Origin: Kiritimatiellales bacterium
GTDB lineage: Bacteria > Verrucomicrobiota > Kiritimatiellia > Kiritimatiellales > Pontiellaceae
DNA: 7,577 bases
NCBI GenBank assembly: GCA_030625905.1
Contig: DAOUQA010000102.1
Coordinates: 1-7,577 of the forward strand
Reading direction: 5' to 3'
Of this stretch, positions 1 to 5,760 are shown piece after piece. The notes under the pieces were generated by a model. That model made no database searches, was not told the origin of the DNA, and saw only the letters and a list, made by a program, of their open reading frames with translations. The position numbers were made by a program, and so were the translations under genes. Position 1 is the stretch's first letter; each line of letters opens with the position of its first letter.

Positions 1-623
1 CCATCTGCGATGGAATAGGCCATGCCGCCAACTCCGCCGCCCATGCCTTCGCCGCGGATGAATTCGGTTCGGAGGTTGGCACCTGGCCCCGCGTTCGTTA
101 ACGAATGCACCGACAGGTCGGCGGAAGCGGGCTCGTACTCCTGAATGCTAAGGCCGCCGTCGAAGATGCAATACATGTGTTCCGTTGGCGATGTAGAGCG
201 ATAGTAGCGGCGCGAGCGGTAGTCGTAGGCGAACTTGTTTGTGACGGCTCCGGGGTCACCGACCCCGGCTACAGCTTCGGTCAGGCGGTTGTCTTCGTCG
301 TAGGTGTAGGAGGTCGAGGCAGGCGAGCCGCCTGCGGTACGGGTTGTGTTGGTGCGTGCGCCGTTGGCATCGTATTGATAGACAACAACGTCTGTGGTGG
401 CGAGGCCGGGGGCCACGGCTACATAGCCGAGCATTTGGTTCAGGGAATTTGGCGTGGTGTAGGTGGTGGTGGAAACCAGCGAGGTCGTCGAACCGTCGAT
501 CTCACGGACGATCTTGGAGAGGCGGTTGTCGGCGGAATCCCACCCGTATTCGGTGCGGGTCGTCGAGCTGGAGTCCGGGGATACGGTTTCGGCGGTCAGC
601 CGATGAATTTTAGAAAATGCCAT
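1..623 (-). CDS. RHS/YD-repeat protein, partial, probably 5'-truncated
   Basis: Reading the minus strand from the ATG at 623 gives 207 uninterrupted codons to the window edge. The protein has YD-type repeats: TEYGWDSADNRLSKIVRE (about residues 24-41), YQYDANGARTNTTR (about 80-93), TSYTYDEDNRLTEA (about 100-113) and FAYDYRSRRYYRS (about 125-137). A segment like YCIFDGGLSIQEYE and then RGEGMGGGVGGMAYS follow, an order typical of the region just before the RHS core end. In the family such proteins are large, secreted or surface-exposed, and often end in a variable toxin-like tip; that part would lie outside the window. What is odd is the start: no signal peptide or N-terminal domain, and an in-frame TAA at 633-635 only three codons upstream of the ATG. 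I infer either a 5'-truncated remnant or a short orphan RHS cassette. The YD assignment is firm; whether it is expressed is not. Confidence 0.8.
   Translation of the reverse strand, partial: MAFSKIHRLTAETVSPDSSSTTRTEYGWDSADNRLSKIVREIDGSTTSLVSTTTYTTPNSLNQMLGYVAVAPGLATTDVVVYQYDANGARTNTTRTAGGSPASTSYTYDEDNRLTEAVAGVGDPGAVTNKFAYDYRSRRYYRSTSPTEHMYCIFDGGLSIQEYEPASADLSVHSLTNAGPGANLRTEFIRGEGMGGGVGGMAYSIAD
250..268. repeat. Perfect 8-bp inverted repeat inside the RHS gene
   Basis: CCGGGGTC (250-257) and GACCCCGG (261-268) are perfect complements around the 3-nt centre ACC. The element sits within the reading frame and encodes AGVGDPG, between two YD motifs where the spacing normally varies. It may be a captured REP-like palindrome, but codon-level coincidence is possible. 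Confidence 0.6.
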
Positions 624-678
624 TCCGCTCTTTTAATTTTTCTCTCGCAAAACCCTTGATCCTAAGATTCATCGGCTG
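597..678. repeat. 17-bp inverted repeat flanking the RHS start codon
   Basis: The left arm 597-613 and the right arm 662-678 (CTAAGATTCATCGGCTG) are reverse complements over 17 bp with a single mismatch; the outer 12 bp match perfectly. The 48-nt spacer (614-661) is AT-rich and holds the RHS ATG (623) and the weak purine stretch upstream of it. The left arm lies in RHS codons 4-9. A minus-strand transcript could fold the start into the loop of a long hairpin. On the plus strand the right arm is followed by a T-rich run (683-690), so a terminator-like role is also conceivable. A rearrangement scar or small invertible segment are other readings. Confidence 0.75.
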
Positions 679-790
679 CCCCTTTATTTTTTACTAGTTT
701 CTCATTAAGTGCAAATCGTTACTTGGGTTTCCCGCCTTGATCGGTGATATGCGATGCGGATTCGCCGAGAGTTGGGTTGGCCTGTGCGGC

Positions 791-850
791 AACCCCCTTC
801 TCCCAGCATTCCCCTCCTCCAGCACTCCAATCTCTTTCCCTTTCCCTTTG
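791..850 (+). repeat. Pyrimidine-rich low-complexity stretch upstream of der
   Basis: This part of the 260-bp gap between the RHS fragment and der is nearly all C and T on the plus strand. It contains a direct repeat CCAGCATTCC (803-812) / CCAGCACTCC (819-828) and TTTCCC repeats near 837-848. It could be translated as an extension of der but resembles non-coding low-complexity DNA. I saw no convincing promoter in 624-883. Confidence 0.5.
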
Positions 851-883
851 CGCAGATGGGGTGTTTCGTGTATCACCCGCGCC

Positions 884-2245
884 ATGGAAGAAACAAAAAG
901 CAAAAGAGTTGTGGCGATTGTCGGGCGCCCAAACGTTGGGAAATCGGCACTGTTCAATCGGCTGGTTAGGCGACGCGTTTCGATTGTCCACGAAGAAGAG
1001 GGCGTCACGCGCGACCGTGTCGCATGCGAGGCCAACTGGGACGGCGAGCGATTCGAGCTGATCGACACCGGCGGACTCGGCCACTTCGACAAGGAGGTCA
1101 GCGATGACCAAATCATCGCCGGCACGGAAGTGCAGGCGGAAATCGCCATTGCCGATGCCTCCTTCATCATCTTCGTGGTCGACATCACCGCCGGGCTCGC
1201 GCCGCTCGACGAAGAGGTTGCGCGCATCCTGCACCGCAGCGGCCGCACCGTTATCCTCGCCGCCAACAAATCCGACAACCCCGAACGCGAAGTCAATGCC
1301 TACGAGTTCGATGCGCTCGGGTTTCCCGTCGTTCCCGTCTCCGCCCTCCACAACCGGGGCATCGGCCAACTGATGGAAGAGCTGGTTCCGCAACTGCCGC
1401 ACGAGGAAAATCCGACCGAGAAAGAGCCGCTGCGCGTTGCCGTGGTCGGACGTCCAAACGCCGGGAAATCATCCTACATCAACCGCCTGCTGCACGACGA
1501 ACGGGTGATTGTCTCCGACATCCCCGGAACCACGCGCGACAGCATCGAGATCCCCTTCACCATCGGCAAGGGCGAAACCGCGCGACACTACCAGCTGATC
1601 GACACCGCCGGTGTGCAGAAAGAGACGCGCTCCAAAAGCGCGGTCGACTGGTTCAGCAACCTACGTACCGACAAGAGCATCGAGCGCTCCGACGTCGTCG
1701 TCATGATGCTCGATGCCGAGACCGGCCCGACTGCCCGCGACAAAAAGGTGGCCGCAAAAATTATTGACGCGCAGAAAGGCGTCCTATTGCTGGTGAACAA
1801 ATGGGATTTAGCCGAAGAAGCCGACCAAGAGGTCACACAGACCAAATACCTCCCCGCCCTACGCAAAACGCTGCCTTTTATGGGATTCGCCCCCATCGTG
1901 TTCGTCTCCGCCAAAAGCGGCTACAATATCAAGCGCAGCATCGAGGCCATCGACTATATCGCCGCGCAGACCCGCACCGAAATCACCACCGGAGTGCTCA
2001 ACCGTGTCATCCAAAAGGCCTGCGACCGCTATCCGCCGCCCATCGTCAAAGGCAGGCGGCTCAAGGTTTATTATGCCACGCAGACCGGTACCGAGCCGAT
2101 CTACATCAAGGTCTTCGTCAACAACCCCGCCAACGCACGCTCCAACTGGCTCGCCTACCTCAAGAACCAGCTGCGCAACGCCTTCGGCCTCGAAGGTGCG
2201 CCCATGTTCATCAAGCTTGTCGCCCGCCCACGGCCGGACAAGTGA
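884..2245 (+). CDS. der: GTPase Der (EngA), ribosome assembly
   Basis: Der is an essential cytosolic GTPase with two G domains in tandem, needed for maturation of the 50S ribosomal subunit. The 453-residue product shows both. Domain 1 has GRPNVGKS (14-21), the switch Thr42, DTGG (61-64), NKSD (128-131) and SAL (153-155). Domain 2 has GRPNAGKS (189-196), DTAG (240-243) and NKWD (305-308). The last ~95 residues, with YPPPIVKGRRLKVYYATQ, match the C-terminal KH-like domain. The length is normal for the family. The frame is open further upstream (an ATG at 737), but those 49 residues come from pyrimidine-rich DNA and resemble nothing in Der. The ATG at 884 places the first P-loop at residue 14, as expected. 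No Shine-Dalgarno site is visible before it. A 292-bp gap follows before mutL. The identification is secure; the start is very likely. Confidence 0.97.
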   Translation: MEETKSKRVVAIVGRPNVGKSALFNRLVRRRVSIVHEEEGVTRDRVACEANWDGERFELIDTGGLGHFDKEVSDDQIIAGTEVQAEIAIADASFIIFVVDITAGLAPLDEEVARILHRSGRTVILAANKSDNPEREVNAYEFDALGFPVVPVSALHNRGIGQLMEELVPQLPHEENPTEKEPLRVAVVGRPNAGKSSYINRLLHDERVIVSDIPGTTRDSIEIPFTIGKGETARHYQLIDTAGVQKETRSKSAVDWFSNLRTDKSIERSDVVVMMLDAETGPTARDKKVAAKIIDAQKGVLLLVNKWDLAEEADQEVTQTKYLPALRKTLPFMGFAPIVFVSAKSGYNIKRSIEAIDYIAAQTRTEITTGVLNRVIQKACDRYPPPIVKGRRLKVYYATQTGTEPIYIKVFVNNPANARSNWLAYLKNQLRNAFGLEGAPMFIKLVARPRPDK

Positions 2246-2337
2246 TCGAAGTTAAGACCGCACGAGTCACCGACAGAACCTTGATCACGCGAAGCAAAGC
2301 TTGAGCTTGCGAAAGCCGTGACCACAAGGAACGTCAA

Positions 2338-2349
2338 GCCGTCGACGGC
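2338..2349. repeat. 12-bp perfect palindrome downstream of der
   Basis: GCCGTCGACGGC is its own reverse complement. It lies directly before the 22-bp direct repeats in the der-mutL gap. It could be a protein-binding dyad or part of a repeat; nothing shows which. Confidence 0.5.
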
Positions 2350-2397
2350 GTGTGTGCTTCCATTTCGATGGTGTAGTGTGTGCTTCCATTCTGATGG
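2350..2397. repeat. Two near-identical 22-bp direct repeats between der and mutL
   Basis: Copies at 2350-2371 and 2376-2397 share 20 of 22 bases; the differences are an adjacent TC/CT swap. The offset is 26 bp. Each copy contains GCTTCCAT followed by a short gap and ATGG, so each can form a small hairpin with a CCAT/ATGG stem. The rest of the 292-bp gap (2246-2537) holds no gene that I can support. It has a 12-bp palindrome at 2338-2349 and another, GCTCGCGCGAGC, at 2470-2481. Confidence 0.75.
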
Positions 2398-2469
2398 AGC
2401 ACGCGTCATTCGAGCGGAACACACTGAGGGGAAAGCGTACTCTGTGGATCGCCCGTTTCTGCTGGGCTG

Positions 2470-2481
2470 GCTCGCGCGAGC
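2470..2481. repeat. GC-rich 12-bp perfect palindrome
   Basis: GCTCGCGCGAGC is self-complementary. With one bulge, the flanking GCT (2466-2468) and AGC (2482-2484) extend the stem. No T-run follows, so it is not a canonical intrinsic terminator for der. Confidence 0.45.
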
Positions 2482-2511
2482 AGCAACGTAGCGACAAAAA
2501 CCCGTTGTGCA

Positions 2512-2528
2512 CTTCCAATACTTGGAAG
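2512..2528 (+). promoter_or_regulatory. Inverted repeat overlapping the mutL ribosome binding site
   Basis: CTTCCAA (2512-2518) and TTGGAAG (2522-2528) form a perfect 7-bp stem with a 3-nt loop. The right arm contains GGAAG, the only Shine-Dalgarno-like sequence before mutL, nine bases from the ATG at 2538. Folding in the mRNA would hide that site. A weaker relative, TTTCAA/TTGGAA with a 4-nt centre, lies at 7270-7285, upstream of the VanZ-like gene. A transcription-factor operator is an alternative reading. Confidence 0.5.
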
Positions 2529-2537
2529 CGTTTTGCT

Positions 2538-4352
2538 ATGTTGCACCGAATGCAGAACAAACCCGTCATCCAGCTGTTGCCCGACCAAGTAATCAACAAG
2601 ATTGCCGCCGGCGAGGTGGTCGAACGACCGGCTTCGGTGATGAAGGAGCTGTTCGAAAACGCGCTTGATGCCGGGGCGACGCAGGTGGATGTCGAAGTCA
2701 TTCGCGGCGGGCGGCAGTTGATTGCCATCACCGACAATGGAAGCGGGATGGATCGCGACCAGGCTCTGCTGAGCATCGAGCGCCATGCCACGAGCAAAAT
2801 CCGGTCGGAGGCGGATATTGAAAACATTCACACGCTCGGCTTCCGCGGCGAGGCACTCTCCTCCATCTCGTCGGTCTCGCGCTTCACGCTCATCACCCGC
2901 CCCGAAGAGGAACTGAGTGGAACGGAAATTCAGATTGCGGGGGGCAAGCTGCTCTCCGTCGAGGATATCGGCTGCCCGGTCGGCACCCGCATGGAGATCC
3001 GCAATCTCTTCTTCAACGTCCCCGCCCGCCGCAAATTCCTGCGCGCCGAGCAGACCGAGCTGACCCACATCCGCCAGCTCTTCCTCGTGCACGCCCTCGC
3101 CCATCCAACGATCGGCATGAGCCTCAAGGTGGACGAACGCATCGTCTACAACCTCCCCATGGCCGGGAAAATGGAGGATCGGATTACCGAACTCTACAAC
3201 ACCGGCTTTTTCGAGCAGCTGGCAAGAATCGACTATTCCGACGGCGAACACACCATCACCGGCTATGCCGGACTGCCGCAGACCGGCCGCAAGGATCGGC
3301 AGGATCAATATATCTTCGTCAACGGGCGCCCCGCCGCCGCGCCCGTGGTCTACCATGCGCTCAACGAAGCCTACCATGCGCTCATTGCCAAGGGTCGATA
3401 TCCCGCCGTTTTCCTCTTTATTGAAATGGATCCGTCGCTCGTCGACGTCAACGTGCATCCGGCCAAGAAGGAAGTACGCTTCCGCCGCCCCAACCCGCTG
3501 CGCGACGCCGTCGTCGGTGCCCTGCAAAAGGCGCTCACCTTTCAGAGGACAGAGGACGGAGAACAGAAGTCGGAAGTCGGCAGGAGCGATGGTGAGCAGG
3601 TTGTTCTTCCTTCACCATCGCCTATTCGCCCAAGGTTTGAAACCCAGAAGCAAATGGACGAACTGCTGGTGAGACCAAAAGTGGTCGAACATCAAAAACC
3701 GAAGAAGGCCGCCCCCCAACAACCCATCAATCCAACAACCCATCAACCAGAGAGGGCAACGCCATCGTCCCCGTGGGGCTGGTGCCGGATCGTGGGGCGG
3801 ATTGGTGAAAGCTATGTGGTGCTCGAAACCGAGGATGGCTTTGTGCTGATGGAGCCACGTGCGGCGCACGAACGAGTGTTGTTCGAGAAGTTTATTTCCG
3901 CTGCCCGCGAACATGCCGTCCAGAAACAGGGATTGCTTGCGCCGGAAAGCATCAATCTACTGCCTTCCGACGCACAGATTGTACGCGATCATATCGAAGT
4001 GCTCCAGGAACTCGGTTTCGGGATTTCGGAATTCGGCGGCGACACGTTCATTGTCGACGCCCTGCCGGTCTATGTGCAGAACGGCCCGGCGGAATCTTTG
4101 CTCGTCGAGATTGCCCGCGAACTGGAAAAGGCGGGTAAAAAGCGCGGGGTGCGCGAACTAGTGCAGGAACGGGTTGCCCAAGCGGCCTGCCAGACCGCTG
4201 TGCGCGCAAAAGATCAGCTTTCGGAAACGGAAATCGAAAAACTGGTGGCCGATCTGGCCAAGACGGAAATGCCCTACACCTCGCCGCGTGGTCGCCCGAC
4301 GCTGATCTACACCAGCTTCACTGAGCTAAACCGAAAGTTCAGCCGGGAGTAA
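2538..4352 (+). CDS. mutL: DNA mismatch repair protein MutL, altered endonuclease motifs
   Basis: MutL couples mismatch recognition by MutS to strand incision and removal. The 604-residue product has the N-terminal GHKL ATPase: VINKIAAGEVVERPASVMKE (18-37, with Glu37 at the catalytic position), Asn41, DNGSGM (66-71) and LGFRGEAL (100-107). The S5-like domain includes QYIFVNGRP and VDVNVHPAKKEVRF. A low-complexity linker from about residue 335 to 415 leads to the C-terminal dimerisation domain. There, DQHA(X)2E(X)4E of endonuclease-type MutL reads EPRAAHERVLFE (439-450), and CPHGRP reads SPRGRP (582-587), so expected metal ligands have changed in both. The ATG at 2538 follows GGAAG by nine bases; the ATG at 2550 is a good alternative. 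The frame is open back to 2352, but that extension crosses the 22-bp repeats and lacks MutL features. Confidence 0.96.
   Translation: MLHRMQNKPVIQLLPDQVINKIAAGEVVERPASVMKELFENALDAGATQVDVEVIRGGRQLIAITDNGSGMDRDQALLSIERHATSKIRSEADIENIHTLGFRGEALSSISSVSRFTLITRPEEELSGTEIQIAGGKLLSVEDIGCPVGTRMEIRNLFFNVPARRKFLRAEQTELTHIRQLFLVHALAHPTIGMSLKVDERIVYNLPMAGKMEDRITELYNTGFFEQLARIDYSDGEHTITGYAGLPQTGRKDRQDQYIFVNGRPAAAPVVYHALNEAYHALIAKGRYPAVFLFIEMDPSLVDVNVHPAKKEVRFRRPNPLRDAVVGALQKALTFQRTEDGEQKSEVGRSDGEQVVLPSPSPIRPRFETQKQMDELLVRPKVVEHQKPKKAAPQQPINPTTHQPERATPSSPWGWCRIVGRIGESYVVLETEDGFVLMEPRAAHERVLFEKFISAAREHAVQKQGLLAPESINLLPSDAQIVRDHIEVLQELGFGISEFGGDTFIVDALPVYVQNGPAESLLVEIARELEKAGKKRGVRELVQERVAQAACQTAVRAKDQLSETEIEKLVADLAKTEMPYTSPRGRPTLIYTSFTELNRKFSRE
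3544..3581 (+). repeat. Seven-base low-complexity repeats in the MutL linker (first tract)
   Basis: AGAGGAC occurs twice in tandem (3544-3557), then the related GGAGAAC (3558-3564), then AAGTCGG twice (3567-3580). The tract encodes RTEDGEQKSEVG immediately after the ATPase half. Units of 7 bp are not a multiple of 3, so the repetition is at DNA level. It looks like a dispersed 'GAGGACGGA' type repeat that I have seen in other environmental bacterial genomes; this is from memory. Confidence 0.6.
3716..3747 (+). repeat. 16-bp tandem repeat in the MutL linker (second tract)
   Basis: CCAACAACCCATCAAT (3716-3731) is followed directly by a copy differing only in its last base (3732-3747). Because 16 is not divisible by 3, the copies are read in different frames (PQQPIN, then PTTHQP), which points to a DNA-level duplication tolerated in a disordered linker. 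Confidence 0.8.
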
Positions 4353-4477
4353 TCCCATTGCCGGCTGGACGCTTTCATCGACCAGACAACCGTCAGCACA
4401 GACCCGCGCGTGCCGCCCTATTATTTTGCCCATAATTCTTTTGTAAACAGCTCCCCCTTGCTCCAGCCTGCACCACT

Positions 4478-5701
4478 ATGAAAGCGGTTTTGATTGTTCT
4501 GGATTCGGTGGGGATCGGCGAGGCGCCAGATGCGGCGGACTATGGCGATGCAGGAAGCGCGACGCTTCAGCATATCGCCGATTCAATTGGCGGGCTGGAA
4601 TTGCCAACACTGCAAGCCATGGGCTTGGGCAATATTCCACCCACCCACCCCTCCCTCCCTCCAATCCTTGGTTGCCCCGCTGTCGAAAAGCCGCAAGCCT
4701 CGTTCGGCGCGATGCAGGAAATATCGCAGGGCAAGGACACCATCACCGGTCACTGGGAAATCTGCGGACTGGAGATCAATCCCGGCTTTCATAATTTTCC
4801 GATGGAGTTTCCCTCCTTCCCGCCGGAACTGCTGGACGCATTCGAGAAGGAAACCAGCCGTCCAGTCATTGGAAATAAGGCGGCGAGCGGCATCGCGATT
4901 ATTGAAGAGCTGGGTACAGAGCATATGCGCACCGGCGCGTGGATCGCCTACACCAGCGCCGATTCCGTTTTGCAACTGGCCGCGCACAACGATGTGATCC
5001 CACTCGACGAACTCTACCGTGGCTGCGAGATTGCCCGTCGCCTGTGCGACCCGTTCAAAGTCGGCCGCGTTATCGCCCGTCCATTCAACGGCAGTCCGGG
5101 TGCATTCGAGCGGACGGAAGATCGGCGCGACTATGCCTACACACCCGAAGAGCCCCTCATCACCGAACGTCTCTTCGATGCCGGCGTACCGATCTACGCC
5201 GCCGGAAAAATCGAGGATATCGTGGTGCATCGAGGCCTCACGGAGAGCATCCATTCCGGCAGCACCGGGGAATCGCAAAAGGTCGTCGAGCAATTCATGA
5301 AGAAGGAGGGCGACGGCTTCATCTTCGCAAACTTCATCGATTTCGATATGCTCTACGGCCATCGGCGCGATCCCAAGGGCTACGCCGCTGCACTCCGCCA
5401 AACCGACGACTGGCTGGAGAGCTTCCTGCCAACACTTGGCCATAACGATGTGCTGATTCTCACCGCCGACCACGGCAACGACCCCACCTTCAAGGGAACC
5501 GACCACACGCGCGAATATGTTCCGCTGCTCGTCTACCAGCCCGGTCGCCCCGGCGAAAGCCTCGGCATCCGCCAAGGCTTCTACGATATCGCCCAATCCC
5601 TTGCCACCCTTTTCAACATAAAACCGCTCCCGCGCGGCAGAACATTCTTAACAACCGCGAATGAACGCCATCTCGTCCGGCCACCCGAGAAAGGGCTCTA
5701 G
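4478..5701 (+). CDS. deoB: Phosphopentomutase DeoB
   Basis: DeoB interconverts (deoxy)ribose 1-phosphate and 5-phosphate, linking nucleoside breakdown with the pentose phosphate pathway; it is a cytosolic Mn-dependent enzyme of the alkaline phosphatase superfamily. The 407-residue product, a normal length, starts with VLIVLDSVGIGEAPDA (Asp9 as metal ligand). GKDTITGHWE follows at 85-94, with Thr88 the likely phosphorylated residue. Then come VIGNKAASG, YTSADSVLQ and DFDMLYGHRRD (Asp290, His295), and ADHGNDPTFKGTDHTRE (Asp331, His332, His343). The spacing of these ligands equals that in the characterised Bacillus enzyme as I recall it. Residues 53-67 form an unusual Pro/Leu insertion encoded by C-runs. 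No Shine-Dalgarno site precedes the ATG, and the 125-bp gap after mutL contains only an AT-rich patch at about 4419-4446. No purine phosphorylase or kinase gene is adjacent, unlike classical deo operons. Confidence 0.96.
   Translation: MKAVLIVLDSVGIGEAPDAADYGDAGSATLQHIADSIGGLELPTLQAMGLGNIPPTHPSLPPILGCPAVEKPQASFGAMQEISQGKDTITGHWEICGLEINPGFHNFPMEFPSFPPELLDAFEKETSRPVIGNKAASGIAIIEELGTEHMRTGAWIAYTSADSVLQLAAHNDVIPLDELYRGCEIARRLCDPFKVGRVIARPFNGSPGAFERTEDRRDYAYTPEEPLITERLFDAGVPIYAAGKIEDIVVHRGLTESIHSGSTGESQKVVEQFMKKEGDGFIFANFIDFDMLYGHRRDPKGYAAALRQTDDWLESFLPTLGHNDVLILTADHGNDPTFKGTDHTREYVPLLVYQPGRPGESLGIRQGFYDIAQSLATLFNIKPLPRGRTFLTTANERHLVRPPEKGL
4640..4659 (-). other. G-quadruplex motif on the template strand of deoB
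   Basis: On the plus strand five C-runs of 3-4 bases (4640-4642, 4644-4646, 4648-4651, 4653-4655, 4657-4659) are separated by single A or T bases. The minus strand therefore has five G-runs with 1-nt loops, a pattern known to form very stable parallel quadruplexes. It encodes the HPSLPP part of DeoB. Formation in the cell is not shown. Confidence 0.75.
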
Positions 5702-5712
5702 CTACTTTTGTT

Positions 5713-5729
5713 CCACCGAGCCTCGGTGG
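5713..5729. terminator. Inverted repeat between convergent genes, possible bidirectional terminator
   Basis: CCACCGAG (5713-5720) and CTCGGTGG (5722-5729) are perfect complements around one base; as RNA this gives a 6-bp GC-rich stem with a 5-nt loop. It lies in the 59-bp gap between the ends of deoB and the helical-protein gene. Neither strand has a proper U-tract after the stem, so it may be a REP-like palindrome that blocks read-through. Confidence 0.5.
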
Positions 5730-5760
5730 CGGAAAAATCCGACAGGACAAAGCGGGCAGA

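Noticed and set aside
105..659. Plus-strand reading frame of 184 codons over the left end
   Set aside because: It is the complement of the RHS fragment; the Gly/Val-rich product has no family features, whereas the minus strand gives clear YD repeats.
737..883. 49-residue N-terminal extension of Der
   Set aside because: It is encoded by pyrimidine-rich low-complexity DNA and has no similarity to Der N-termini; the ATG at 884 puts the P-loop at the normal place.
2282..2325. Stem-loop after der (TCACG...CGTGA with an inner CAAAGC/GCTTG) as a terminator
   Set aside because: The stem is broken by an internal loop and no T-run follows; too weak to call.
2352..2537. 62-residue N-terminal extension of MutL
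   Set aside because: It crosses the 22-bp direct repeats and palindromes and lacks MutL sequence; MutL proteins start shortly before the LPDQVINKIAAGEV motif.
2406..3527. Minus-strand frame of 373 codons opposite mutL
   Set aside because: It is a GC-rich antisense shadow of an unmistakable MutL coding region, with no recognisable domain of its own.
4419..4446. AT-rich patch upstream of deoB as a promoter
   Set aside because: TATTAT and CATAAT could be -10 boxes, but no -35 box lies at a suitable distance.
4583..5596. Minus-strand frame of 337 codons opposite deoB
   Set aside because: It is an antisense shadow of DeoB, whose metal-binding and phosphorylation motifs are all present on the plus strand.
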